DNA of 64,000 nt from Cobetia sp. L2A1 (GTDB lineage Bacteria; Pseudomonadota; Gammaproteobacteria; Pseudomonadales; Halomonadaceae): positions 868,001 through 932,000 of the forward strand of contig NZ_CP047025.1 of assembly GCF_009796845.1 (NCBI RefSeq), read 5' to 3'. The number at the start of each line of letters is the position of its first letter. Position 1 is the stretch's first letter. A model generated the notes under the pieces. It made no database searches. It worked only from the letters and a program-made list of their open reading frames with translations, and had not been told where the DNA came from. Shown in pieces: positions 17,128-26,815 of the stretch. The position numbers were made by a program, and so were the translations under genes.

Positions 17128-19005
17128 TCAGAAGAAGAACGTGACGCCACCTTCCACGTAACGACCTTCCACATCGTAGCCATTGGCCAATTCATAGTCG
17201 CGGTCAAACAGGTTATCCAGTTTGGCGCTCAGCTGCACGCTCGGCATCACCTGCCAGCTGGAGCGTAGACCGACGAGGGCATAGCCCCCCAGGCGGGTAC
17301 CATCGCTGTCGTAACGCTCACTGGAGCCACGCAGTGTGGTACCGAAGTTCCAGTCATTGACGGCGTAATCGACATCCAGGCGCGCGAAGCGCTTGGCGCG
17401 GCGCACCAGCTGACTGCCGTCCGACTTGTCGATCGGGTCCTGCCAGGTGGCGGAGGCCTTGACGTTGAGTGCATCACCCTGCCAGCCACTGGAAAGTTCC
17501 AGGCCACGGATACGAGCTTCATCGACGTTGTAAAGGCTAGCGTTGGGGTATTCACCTTCAGAAACTATCAGGTCATCGATGTCAGTCTGGAAGACATTTA
17601 TACCGACATTCCAGCGCTGCTTGTCGAGACGCCAGAACAGCTCGGTGGTCGCTGAGGTCTCGGCATCCAGATCCGGGTTACTGTAGCCGGGATAGTAAAG
17701 GTCAATCAGGTTCGGTGCCTTGAAGGCAGTGGCATAGCTGACACCGATCTGCTGGTCATCCGTCAGCGAGAAGCCATAACTGGCGCTGCCGGTGGTTTCA
17801 TCGCCAAAGCGATTGTCATCGTCACGACGGATGGCGGCAGACAGCTGATGGCGATCGACTCTGGCCTGCCACTGGGCGTAATAGCCCAGGACATAGCGGC
17901 TATCTTCGACATACCCGTCGACATCCAGAGATTCTTCGCGGTAATCGGCGCCTAGACTGACAGTACCCATATCAGTGAAGAAGTCATGGCGCAGGCCTGC
18001 TTCATTGCGATTACTAGCGAAGTGGTAGTCGTAATCATAAATATCGTAAGTGGCGCGGGTATGAGCGGCAGTGATGGTCATGTCCCAATCAGGATCGAGG
18101 TGCGTCAGCAGGCTGCCGTTGAGGACGGTCTGCTGGCCGCTGCCGGTGCAATCCTCGTCTATATCTCCGCAGCCATCGTAGTCGAAGTCGGTCTCGGTAT
18201 TGCTGACGCCGACCTCCAGTGTGGCGCGTTTGCCGAAGTCATGCCCCAACTGCAGTTCTGCACCGGTGGCCTCGTAGCCATCATCTTCATTGTTGTCAGA
18301 CTGCGCCGAATAGCCATCCGATTCATCATGATGGATGTTGGCGGAGATTCGCGTGTCGTCCTCGATGGAAGAGAACTGGGCATTCTGCTTGAAGGTGCCG
18401 TTGCTGCCGGCGCGCAGCGAGATCTCGGCGTGCTGGCCATCTTCGCTGCCGCGTCGGGTGATCAGGTTAATCACGCCACCGATGGCATCGGAGCCATAGA
18501 CGCTGGCGCGTGGGCCACGCACGATCTCGACGCGCTCGATACCGCTCAAGGGCAGCAGTTGCAGATAGGTGGTGCCATCCCCGGCGATGCGCTGACCGTT
18601 GACCAGGATCAGACTGTGGCCTGACTTGGTGCCGCGCATGAAGATGCTGGTGGTGCCACCCAGAGGCCCATTGCGTACGATCTCGATGCCGTTGCGCGAC
18701 TGCAGCAGATCGACCAGCGAGCTTGCCTGCAGGCGGTTGATCTCGTCACGCGTGATGACTTCAGTGCTGGCCAGGACATCATTTTGCAGTTGGGGAATGC
18801 GATTGGCGGTGACCTGAACGGTTTCCAATGTATCGGAAGACGTTTCAGCCGCCAGGGCAGCAGGTGCCAGCAGCATGAGGCCACTCAGCGCTGCGCCACT
18901 CAGTGTGAGAGATGCCATGCGCGGGCGTCGCAGGATAAGAGACGGGATTACGACGGATTCACCGGACTGCGCGGGCGCGCGACCGTTAGTGTTATAGGTA
19001 TTCAT
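17128..19005 (-). CDS. btuB: TonB-dependent cobalamin receptor
   Basis: A 625-residue outer-membrane receptor that imports vitamin B12 with TonB energy. After a signal peptide (LSGAALSGLMLLAPAALA) there is a TonB-box-like segment TLETVQVTANR. The plug domain follows (RLQASSLVDLLQSRNGIEIV, IFMRGTKSGHSLILVNGQRI, IERVEIVRGPRASVYGSDAI), then a beta-barrel ending in the aromatic GGVTFFF. The Asp-rich DYDGCGDIDEDC loop resembles the calcium-binding loop of BtuB. The long leader holds a cobalamin riboswitch, which fixes the substrate. The ATG at 19005 gives a rather long N-region before the signal; an internal ATG at 18918 is possible. Confidence 0.93.
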   Translation of the reverse strand: MNTYNTNGRAPAQSGESVVIPSLILRRPRMASLTLSGAALSGLMLLAPAALAAETSSDTLETVQVTANRIPQLQNDVLASTEVITRDEINRLQASSLVDLLQSRNGIEIVRNGPLGGTTSIFMRGTKSGHSLILVNGQRIAGDGTTYLQLLPLSGIERVEIVRGPRASVYGSDAIGGVINLITRRGSEDGQHAEISLRAGSNGTFKQNAQFSSIEDDTRISANIHHDESDGYSAQSDNNEDDGYEATGAELQLGHDFGKRATLEVGVSNTETDFDYDGCGDIDEDCTGSGQQTVLNGSLLTHLDPDWDMTITAAHTRATYDIYDYDYHFASNRNEAGLRHDFFTDMGTVSLGADYREESLDVDGYVEDSRYVLGYYAQWQARVDRHQLSAAIRRDDDNRFGDETTGSASYGFSLTDDQQIGVSYATAFKAPNLIDLYYPGYSNPDLDAETSATTELFWRLDKQRWNVGINVFQTDIDDLIVSEGEYPNASLYNVDEARIRGLELSSGWQGDALNVKASATWQDPIDKSDGSQLVRRAKRFARLDVDYAVNDWNFGTTLRGSSERYDSDGTRLGGYALVGLRSSWQVMPSVQLSAKLDNLFDRDYELANGYDVEGRYVEGGVTFFF

Positions 19006-19139
19006 GAATGATCCTCAAGCGTCGGACGCAATGAGGAGGACAGGCGTGACAGGGTGCGTGAACACACATCGCCCAGACGCATCCTGGCTTGCAAGACACG
19101 CTTTCGGGCGATTTGCCACTGGTGAGGCCCTCCGCATCA

Positions 19140-19405
19140 ACCAGTGTGGAAGCGAGGGCCGGTCTCCGGACTGACGCCTGGCGGACTCCATGGAAAGAAG
19201 TCTCACCCCCTCATGCGCCTTCCCACCTCCTTCCCTTGGGAGATTCCTGAATGAACAGGCTATCTCGGAGGCAGTGGCTGGTCTTGTCGATCGTTGTCGA
19301 TCGTTGACGACCGGCATGAGCGTTGCGATCACCGTTGCGGGGGCAGTACGGGGTTCTCACCCGTTTCCCGAACACCCTGGCTTCAACGCGGGTATTGTCT
19401 GGGGC
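19140..19405 (-). promoter_or_regulatory. cobalamin riboswitch in the btuB leader
   Basis: Read on the minus strand, the conserved core is plain: GGGAAACGGGTGAGAACCCC, then CTGCCCCCGCAACGGTGA (about 19370-19325), and the 3' B12 box AGTCCGGAGACCGGCC at 19172-19157. It lies about 135 bases before the btuB ATG and should lower btuB, and perhaps cobO, expression when adenosylcobalamin is abundant. A 10-base tandem duplication (TCGATCGTTG) at about 19287-19306 falls in the variable peripheral part. The outer ends are approximate. Confidence 0.93.
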
Positions 19406-19474
19406 AGGGCAAGGGGAGTCAATCAGCAATCCGCCGCTGCGCCGGAATGCTCAGGGCATCTCGTCATCCAGATA

Positions 19475-19505
19475 CGCCAACGCCCGCACGGGGCGGGCGT
19501 TGGCG
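19475..19505. repeat. 13-bp perfect hairpin without U-tract after nupC
   Basis: The arms CGCCAACGCCCGC and GCGGGCGTTGGCG enclose a 5-base loop. It stands 56 bases past the nupC stop and before the btuB riboswitch. No T-run follows on either strand. Apart from this hairpin and the riboswitch, 19006-19560 holds nothing I can name. Confidence 0.8.
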
Positions 19506-19560
19506 ATGCAGAGGCCTGACGTTCATTGCCTACGACTGTTCTACCTTGCAGTGATCCACC

Positions 19561-20808
19561 TTACAACGACAGGAACAGACCAGCGAGGCTTGCCGACATC
19601 AGGTTGGAGAGGGTGCCGGCAAGAATTGCCTTCATGCCCATCTGTGCGATATCGCTGCGACGGTTGGGCGCCATTAGTCCCAGTCCGCCCATCAGGATGG
19701 CTACGGAGGACAGGTTGGCGAAGCCACATAGCGCAAAGATGATGATCGCTTCAGAGTGCTCTGAGAGCCTTATCTGATGGCTGGCGAGGTCAGCAAAGGC
19801 CACGAATTCATTCAGCACGAGTTTTTGACCGATGAAGCTACCTGCCTGAATCGCCTCATGCCACGGCACGCCGATCACCCATGCGACAGGTGCAAAGGCG
19901 TAACCCAGCAACAGCTGAAGCGTGATGTCGTCATAGCCGAACAGGCCGCTGACCCAGCCCAGGATGATATTGCCCAGCGCGATGAGCGCAATGAAGGCCA
20001 GCAGCATGCCGCCGACATTGATGGCCAATTGCACACCAGAAGCTGCACCAGAAGCCGCAGCATCAATCACGTTGGTGGGGCGGTCCGTGTCCCTGGCGAG
20101 CGCTTCTTCGACGTTCTGCGTCTTGGTTTCCGTTTCCGGAATCAGCATCTTGGCCATCAACAGGCCGCCCGGCGCCGCCATGAAGGAAGCCGCCAGCAGG
20201 TACTTGAGATCAATGCCCAGTGAGGCGTAGCCCACCAGCACGGAACCCGCGACGGAAGCCAGACCCCCTGTCATCACGGCAAACAGCTCTGAGCGCGTCA
20301 TGCCCGCAATGAACGGGCGTACCACAAGCGGCGCCTCTGTCTGACCGACAAAGATATTGGCCGCAGCAGAGAGTGATTCAGGACGACTGGTGCCCAGAAG
20401 CTTCGAGAGGCCGCCACCCAGCACGTTGATGACGACGGTCATGATGCGCAGATGGTAGAGCACGGCGATCAAGGAAGAGAAGAACACGATGACCGGCAGC
20501 ACCCGCAGTGCAAAGACGAAGCCATGGTAATCGCCGAAGGCCTTGGTCATCAGTTCGTCACTGACCAAGGCGCCAAACAGGAAGTCCATGCCCACATTGG
20601 CACTGGACATCACGGCCTGAACCCCCTTGCTGAGGGCGAGCAGCATGTCTTTGCCAGCAGGGATGTACAGGACGAAGATCCCCAGCGCCGCCTGGATGGC
20701 GAATGCCCCCAATACGGTACGCAGGCTGATGGAACGACGGTTTTCGGAGAGAAGGAAGGCTATCCCCAGCAGGGCAAAGACGCCCACCAGGCCCATGACG
20801 ATCTGCAT
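19561..20808 (-). CDS. nupC: NupC-family concentrative nucleoside transporter
   Basis: A 415-residue inner-membrane protein of the CNT family, which imports nucleosides with protons or sodium. Typical segments are [20 protein letters not shown] at the N-terminus, [17 protein letters not shown] and [20 protein letters not shown] in the transport core, [10 protein letters not shown], and the C-terminal [20 protein letters not shown]. The ATG at 20808 has AGGAG 7 bases upstream and places the first helix as usual; the frame is open to 21000 but without similarity. Substrate range cannot be inferred. Confidence 0.93.
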   Translation of the reverse strand: MQIVMGLVGVFALLGIAFLLSENRRSISLRTVLGAFAIQAALGIFVLYIPAGKDMLLALSKGVQAVMSSANVGMDFLFGALVSDELMTKAFGDYHGFVFALRVLPVIVFFSSLIAVLYHLRIMTVVINVLGGGLSKLLGTSRPESLSAAANIFVGQTEAPLVVRPFIAGMTRSELFAVMTGGLASVAGSVLVGYASLGIDLKYLLAASFMAAPGGLLMAKMLIPETETKTQNVEEALARDTDRPTNVIDAAASGAASGVQLAINVGGMLLAFIALIALGNIILGWVSGLFGYDDITLQLLLGYAFAPVAWVIGVPWHEAIQAGSFIGQKLVLNEFVAFADLASHQIRLSEHSEAIIIFALCGFANLSSVAILMGGLGLMAPNRRSDIAQMGMKAILAGTLSNLMSASLAGLFLSL

Positions 20809-20984
20809 CAAGCAGCTCCTGAATGCGTAGGTATTACGTTTGAGGACAAGGCAATAGCACTGGCTACCGGACAAGGTGGCCAAAACTGGCGCGTACTTTA
20901 CCAGTATTTCGCTCAGCTGTCGGAGTCTGTCAGTAACGTTTAGTGCATTTATTGTGGCCGACAATCCATGACTCCACGCCAGTC

Positions 20985-21017
20985 GGCACAAGGCCCGCAA
21001 TATGCGGGCCTTGTGCC
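20985..21017. repeat. 15-bp perfect hairpin after the antiporter gene
   Basis: The arms GGCACAAGGCCCGCA and TGCGGGCCTTGTGCC enclose 3 bases. It begins 18 bases past the stop of the minus-strand antiporter gene. No T-run adjoins it. Confidence 0.82.
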
Positions 21018-21035
21018 ATTGGGTGATACGTTGTC

Positions 21036-22970
21036 TCAGGGATTGGTGTCAGGAAGGCGACTGGCAGGTAGTGGCGTAGAGGTGTCGGTATCAGCGGCAA
21101 GTGCAGCACGAGTATCCGTCCTCTGAGATCTGTCCTGCTCGGCTTTGTCAGCTTTGGATTGAGCGGGCTTGGTCAGCTCCGGCGAGTCAGGATAGATCAG
21201 GCTGATCAGCGTTTCGCCCGGCTTTGGCGTCAGGGGCAGAGCCGAGGTGGCAATACGGATGCGGCCCTGACTATTGATGCAGAACAACGTCAGCAGACGG
21301 TTTTCATGGATGGCGCAGTAATCCTCGAGATTGAAATTCTCGGTGATACTCGTGCGCCGTAACTGGCCACCTTGCGACTGCAGGCTGGCCAGCTTGGCGT
21401 AGGTGACCTGGCCATCGAACAGCAGCGGTAGATGTCCCAGTGCTTGATCCTGCTGACGCTTGGCATTCTTGCCGTTATCTTCAGCCAGCCGGAATACCCG
21501 CCCATGGCCGAGGATATGCTCGAAATGCAGTGCGGCAAGACTATTCATCTCACGGTAGGGCGACAGCGGTATGAGGTGGCCAATCCCCGTCAGCTCCAGA
21601 TGTTGGGAGGCATGTTCAGACAGTGGATTACCGTAGTAGACCGGTAGGCCTGCCATGCGTGCTTCTTGTACGGCGTCCCAGTTGGTGTCGGTCAGGCGTA
21701 CCGAGAAGCCGGCTTCTACCAGCTCACGCGCCACCATGCGCGCCACCGAGTTGGCACCAAGAATCAAGAAGCCGGAGGGTGGCGGCTCGCCCACACCCAG
21801 CATCTTGACGATCGGACGTGATAACAGGCTCTGGATCACTACAGTACCGATGATGACGAGGAAGGTCATCGGGACCAGCATTTCCGCACCTTCGATCCCT
21901 TTGGACTCAAGCTTGAGCGCGAACAGTGACGCCACGGCGGCCGCGACGATGCCACGTGGCGACAGCCAGGCCAGCAGTGCCTTCTCGCGAAGCGTCAGGC
22001 CGCTGCCCATGGTGCATATCCATACCGTCAGCGGGCGAGCGATCCACATCAGGACACCGAGGAATATCCAGGCAGGCCACGAGAGCAGCGACAGCTGGTC
22101 TACCGTCAGGCGCCCAGCCAGTAGCAGGAATAGCCCAGAGATCAGCAGTACTGTCAGCGTTTCCTTGAACTCGATGATCTGCTGGGTCGGCACGCCCCGC
22201 ATGTTGGCCAGCCACACACCCATCACCGTGACTGTCAGCAGTCCTGACTCATGGAATAGCGCGTTGGAAATGGCGAACAGGCCTAGCATTACCATCAGGG
22301 TGCCGAAGTTGTGCAGTTTCTGCGGCAGCCAGAAATGTCGCAATACCAACCCCCAGCACCAGCCACCCAGCGCGCCCATCCCCAAGCCGAGGCCTACCGT
22401 CTGAGCAAACAGCAGCAAGGTATGGGAGGCAGCATTGCCGGTCATGCCCAGTGCCACGTACTCATAGACGAGTACTGCCAGCAGGGCGCCGACCGGATCG
22501 ATCATGATGCCTTCCCAGCGCAGAATCTGGGTCAGGTTGCCGCGCGCGCGTAGCGTCTGTAGAAGTGGCATCACCACGGTGGGACCGGTGACCACCAGCA
22601 GAGCCCCGAGCACCGCTGCCATCTCCCAGCGCATCTCGAGCAGATAGTGCGCGGCGACCGTGCCGATGACGCCGGTGATCACAACACCAGTGGTGACCAG
22701 GCGCCTGACGATATGGCCATGGCCGCGAAGGTCCTTGAAGTCGAGTGTCAGGCTGCCCTCAAACAGGATGACGGCCACCGCAAGCGATACCAGCGGGAAG
22801 AGCAGGTCGCCCAGTAACTCGTCTGGCTTCAGCCAACCAGTGACCGGGCCGGCCAGAATGCCGACAATCAGCAGGGGCAGGATTGCCGGTAGACGCATGC
22901 GCCATGCCAGCCACTGACAGCCGAGGGCCATCAGGCCGATCATGGTCAGCGCCAGAGCGGGGTCTGTCAT
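21036..22970 (-). CDS. cation:proton antiporter (CPA1) with TrkA-N domain
   Basis: A 644-residue protein with about 12 hydrophobic helices in the first 400 residues and a cytoplasmic Rossmann-type TrkA-N domain after them ([20 protein letters not shown], about residues 405-425). The membrane part shows the CPA1 pattern: [25 protein letters not shown], and [19 protein letters not shown] with its ion-binding ND/DP-type acid. Such proteins exchange Na+ or K+ for H+, which fits a halophile. The C-terminal 60 residues are polar and probably disordered. Which cation it carries cannot be inferred. Confidence 0.9.
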   Translation of the reverse strand: MTDPALALTMIGLMALGCQWLAWRMRLPAILPLLIVGILAGPVTGWLKPDELLGDLLFPLVSLAVAVILFEGSLTLDFKDLRGHGHIVRRLVTTGVVITGVIGTVAAHYLLEMRWEMAAVLGALLVVTGPTVVMPLLQTLRARGNLTQILRWEGIMIDPVGALLAVLVYEYVALGMTGNAASHTLLLFAQTVGLGLGMGALGGWCWGLVLRHFWLPQKLHNFGTLMVMLGLFAISNALFHESGLLTVTVMGVWLANMRGVPTQQIIEFKETLTVLLISGLFLLLAGRLTVDQLSLLSWPAWIFLGVLMWIARPLTVWICTMGSGLTLREKALLAWLSPRGIVAAAVASLFALKLESKGIEGAEMLVPMTFLVIIGTVVIQSLLSRPIVKMLGVGEPPPSGFLILGANSVARMVARELVEAGFSVRLTDTNWDAVQEARMAGLPVYYGNPLSEHASQHLELTGIGHLIPLSPYREMNSLAALHFEHILGHGRVFRLAEDNGKNAKRQQDQALGHLPLLFDGQVTYAKLASLQSQGGQLRRTSITENFNLEDYCAIHENRLLTLFCINSQGRIRIATSALPLTPKPGETLISLIYPDSPELTKPAQSKADKAEQDRSQRTDTRAALAADTDTSTPLPASRLPDTNP

Positions 22971-23259
22971 CGAGAGTCTTCCTTGGAATCAGCGAAAATG
23001 AGTGGTGCCACTGCTGCGATCACCCCTCATGAAATCATCGTATCCTGGTCTTGCTGACCAGTGGTTAATCGCGCATGCACTCATGCCTTCCAAGTGAATG
23101 CCTCGCTAACCAATGAATATGTTGTGTGCCTTGCCCAGCCATCATGGACGGGAATGGGCGCAGCCTAGCCGCTGATTTCGTGTGATGCAACGCCGAGTTG
23201 CCTGACCGATGACGCTGATGCCAACCCCGCCAAGCTTTGCAGTGACGGGGATCTATCGG

Positions 23260-26200
23260 CTACTGCACACGACGCAGCAGCGGTAGCAATGACTGCAGCG
23301 GATGCGGCAACTGGCTGTCCGAGAATCGTTTGCTCTGGCTACGACACGAGTAGCCGCTGGCGACCAGCTTGCCTTGATTCGCTTCATCCTCGACGACCGA
23401 TTTCCACGACAGGTCATAGATGGTGCGTGAGGTGGCAAGGTTGCGAGCCTCATGCCCATAGGTCCCCGACATCCCACAGCAGCCGGTAGCAATGGTCTCG
23501 AGATTGAAGCCAAAGGCTGCGTAGACCTGCTGCCAAGCCTTGGCTGAGCCAGGAGCATTGGTGCTTTCGGTACAGTGGCTCAAGAGCTTCATGCCCGGGT
23601 CCATCTTGCGCAGTGCTGCCTTGGTGACTCCGGCAGGCAGCAGCTTGCGTAGCGTGATCAGCCACTCCTGTAGCAGCAATACCTCGGGCACCGCATCAGG
23701 GCCCAGTGTCTTCACATATTCCTGACGATAGGTCAGCGTCATTGCCGGATCGATACCGACCAATGGCACGCCGAAGTCAGCCAATGTCTTGAGGCGCTCA
23801 GCCTGACTGCGTGCGGTACGCATGAAGGCACCGGTGAAGCCCTGCACCTGCAGCGGTTTTCCATTGGGTTTATAGGGCGCGACGAAGACGTGGATATCGA
23901 GCCGCGACAGTAGCTCAATGATGTCGATGACCAGCTGAGCTTCGAAATGGCTGGTAAAGGCATCTTGAACGATGATGACGCTTCTGGCTTTTTGTGACGC
24001 GGTCAATCGGCCCAGCTGAATCGGAGTTGCTTCGCTGACGCCCCAGCTCTTGAGCTGCTTGCGCAGACTGGCACGAGACAGGCGTGGCGCATCCACCATG
24101 CCAATGGGACCTGCCATCAGTTTGCTGACCAGGCGATTGGCCAGTAACGCGTTATATAATGGCGCGACGCGCTCGGCCCACGGCAGCATGAATTCGAGGC
24201 TGCCGATCAGGTAGTCGCGTAGCGGGCGCTGATAGCGATGGTGGTAGACCTCAAGGAAGCGGCTTCTGAAATCAGGCACGTTGACCTTGATCGGGCATTG
24301 CCCCGCACAGGACTTGCATGCCAGACAGCCGGCCATCGCGTCATAGACCTGCTGATCAAAGCCTTGTTCGTCCTTGCCTGAACTGCCTGAGACGGAGCGC
24401 CGTGCCTTGAATGAAGCCCCCAGCCGTGCCGGCAGGCGTGTCAGCCACAGGCCCACGCCCTTCAAGCCTGGCGTTCGCGCCGCCTGGGCTTCAGCCAATA
24501 CATCGCGACCCGCATTGCCTTCAAGACGTAGCCATTCGCGCATCAGGCTGGCGCGTCCCTTGGGCGAGTGAATACGCTGACGCGTCGCCTTCCACGACGG
24601 GCACATGGCGTCGTTGGGATCGTAGTTATAGCAGGCACCATTGCCGTTGCAGTAGACGGCACTGGCGTATTCCTGCCACACGCGTTCATCGATCTGACGA
24701 TCGAGGTCGCCGCGCATGGTCACTTCATCAATCCGCATCAGTTGCGGGTCGAACTGAGAGACACTGGCTGTATCGACATCCTTCTCGGGCTGGTCCGCGC
24801 CATCAGAGGCAATGACGGACGTGGCCGGACGCGGTGAGGCGATCTTGCCCGGGTTGAGCTGATTGTGCGGATCAAACGCGGCCTTCACTTCCTGCAAAGC
24901 CTCATAGAGGCTGCCGAAGAAGCGCGGCGAGTATTCGGAACGTACGCCCTTGCCATGTTCGCCCCACAGCAGACCACCATACTTGTGGGTCAGCGCGGCC
25001 ACTTCATCGGAGATCTCGCGAATCATCGCCTGCTGGGCAGGGTCTTTCATGTCGAGTGCCGGACGCACGTGCAGCACGCCAGCATCGACGTGACCGAACA
25101 TGCCATAGCGCAGGCCGCGTGCATCCAGCGCTGCGCGGAATTCGGCGATATAGTCCGCCAGGTGCTCCGGCGGGACGGCGGTGTCTTCCACGAAAGGCAG
25201 CGGGCGAGCTTCCCCCTCGACATTACCCAGCAAGCCCACGGAGCGCTTGCGCATGCCATAGACACGGCCGATCTGGGCACGGCCGCGTGCTTCGGTAAAG
25301 CCAAGACGTTCGACACTGGTATCGCTGGCAAGGTGCTCACTGAAAGCGCGCACCTTGGCGTCCAATTCATCTTCTGAATCGGCATTGAATTCGATCAGAT
25401 TGATGCCGCCAATGGGCGGTGTGCCTGTTTCGCTGGCGGGGAAGAACTCTTCGACGCTATCCCACACGAAATCCTGCATGGCGAGATTGAGGACAGTGTC
25501 GTCCACCGTCTCGATGGAGGTCGGGCGATTGTCTTCGACGGCCATCAACGTCTTGGCGTCACGCAGCGCATCCATGAATCCGGCATAGCGCAGGTTGATC
25601 AGCGTCGAGCATGGCGCGATGGGCAGGGCGTTCAGCTCCGCCTCGACGATGAAACCCAGCGTCCCCTCGGCACCGCACAGCAAGCTGTTGAGATTGAAGC
25701 GACCATCGACTTCGCGCAGGTGGGCGAGGTCGTAACCGGTCAGACAGCGATTGAGAGGCGGGAAGATATCGGCGATTTCCTCGGCGCGCCCGTCAGCGAT
25801 GGTACGCGCGGTGCGATAGACCTCGCCGACACGGTCATCACGTGCACAGAATATCTCAAGCTCGGCTTCGTCGATGGCGTGGCTGTGCAGACGCGTGCCA
25901 TCCAGCAGCACACTGTCGAGCGCCAGCACGTGATCACGTGTCTTGCCGTATTCACAGCTGCCCTGGCCGGAAGCATCGGTATTGATCATGCCGCCGAGGG
26001 TGGCACGATTGGAGGTCGAGAGCTCCGGCGCGAAGAATAAGCCATGTGGTTTGAGGGCGGCATTGAGCTGGTCTTTCACCACGCCCGCCTCGACGCGCAC
26101 GCGACGGTTCTCGACGTCTATCTCGAGAATACGATTCATGTGTCGTGAGATATCGACCAACACACCATCATTGAGGGACTGGCCATTGGTGCCGGTGCCA

Positions 26201-26460
26201 CCACCGCGTGGTGACAGCGTGACACCAGCAAAGCGTATCTCATGAGACAGGAGGGCGATGCGTTGCACGTCCTCGGCATCGCGGGGATAGACCACAGCCT
26301 GAGGCAGGATCTGATATAGCGAGTTGTCGGTCGACAACACGGTGCGGTTGGCATAGTCCGGACTGATGTCACCGGCAAAGCCTGCATCACGCAGGGCGGC
26401 CAGGAAGTCCAGATAAAGCGCGTCGACGGGGGCAGGCGTATTCAGCAGGCGTTCAGTCAT
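23260..26460 (-). CDS. ydiJ: FAD-binding oxidase / D-2-hydroxyglutarate dehydrogenase-like protein
   Basis: A 1066-residue fusion of the YdiJ type. In order: an FAD-binding PCMH domain (TLSPRGGGTGTNGQSLNDGV, about residues 80-100), the FAD-oxidase C-terminal domain, a 4Fe-4S segment CLACKSCAGQCPIKVNVP near residue 700, and a C-terminal CCG domain with GCCGMSGTYGHE. E. coli YdiJ oxidises D-2-hydroxyglutarate; related proteins handle glycolate or D-lactate, so the substrate is inferred from length and domain order only. The ATG at 26460 is followed by conserved sequence. It is a single gene with 289 and 355 bases on its two sides. Confidence 0.9.
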   Translation of the reverse strand: MTERLLNTPAPVDALYLDFLAALRDAGFAGDISPDYANRTVLSTDNSLYQILPQAVVYPRDAEDVQRIALLSHEIRFAGVTLSPRGGGTGTNGQSLNDGVLVDISRHMNRILEIDVENRRVRVEAGVVKDQLNAALKPHGLFFAPELSTSNRATLGGMINTDASGQGSCEYGKTRDHVLALDSVLLDGTRLHSHAIDEAELEIFCARDDRVGEVYRTARTIADGRAEEIADIFPPLNRCLTGYDLAHLREVDGRFNLNSLLCGAEGTLGFIVEAELNALPIAPCSTLINLRYAGFMDALRDAKTLMAVEDNRPTSIETVDDTVLNLAMQDFVWDSVEEFFPASETGTPPIGGINLIEFNADSEDELDAKVRAFSEHLASDTSVERLGFTEARGRAQIGRVYGMRKRSVGLLGNVEGEARPLPFVEDTAVPPEHLADYIAEFRAALDARGLRYGMFGHVDAGVLHVRPALDMKDPAQQAMIREISDEVAALTHKYGGLLWGEHGKGVRSEYSPRFFGSLYEALQEVKAAFDPHNQLNPGKIASPRPATSVIASDGADQPEKDVDTASVSQFDPQLMRIDEVTMRGDLDRQIDERVWQEYASAVYCNGNGACYNYDPNDAMCPSWKATRQRIHSPKGRASLMREWLRLEGNAGRDVLAEAQAARTPGLKGVGLWLTRLPARLGASFKARRSVSGSSGKDEQGFDQQVYDAMAGCLACKSCAGQCPIKVNVPDFRSRFLEVYHHRYQRPLRDYLIGSLEFMLPWAERVAPLYNALLANRLVSKLMAGPIGMVDAPRLSRASLRKQLKSWGVSEATPIQLGRLTASQKARSVIIVQDAFTSHFEAQLVIDIIELLSRLDIHVFVAPYKPNGKPLQVQGFTGAFMRTARSQAERLKTLADFGVPLVGIDPAMTLTYRQEYVKTLGPDAVPEVLLLQEWLITLRKLLPAGVTKAALRKMDPGMKLLSHCTESTNAPGSAKAWQQVYAAFGFNLETIATGCCGMSGTYGHEARNLATSRTIYDLSWKSVVEDEANQGKLVASGYSCRSQSKRFSDSQLPHPLQSLLPLLRRVQ

Positions 26461-26815
26461 GATCTCGCTCGGGCAGTGAGTCGCGTCAGGCAGGCCACAG
26501 AGGCCAATGTGCCTAGCTTACCTGAGCTGATCGTGTCGCCCCAGCCCGCCAGGCAGTGAATATCTGTCGATACGGGATAATTCGGTGAAGGAGATAAGGA
26601 CTGACTACGCTTGAGATAAGCGCCATCCAAGACGCGTCATGCTCTTGTCACGCAGTGCAGATGGTTGATCATCCTGTCAATTATCGCTATCTCTTTATCG
26701 TGTTTCTATGCCGTATAGCCGTTATGGCTGTACTTACCGTGACTATTGGCGTCATCTGGTGTTTTCCCGTATCGGTGCTGTTTCCTTTTCATGCTGGGTC
26801 ATCAGGAGTTAGCTC
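26461..26815. other. 355-bp divergent intergenic region
   Basis: Between ydiJ (-) and the ProC-like gene (+). It must hold both promoters, but I see no confident -35/-10 pair, operator, hairpin or small gene. Open frames here overlap the start of the next gene and lack ribosome sites. Confidence 0.5.
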
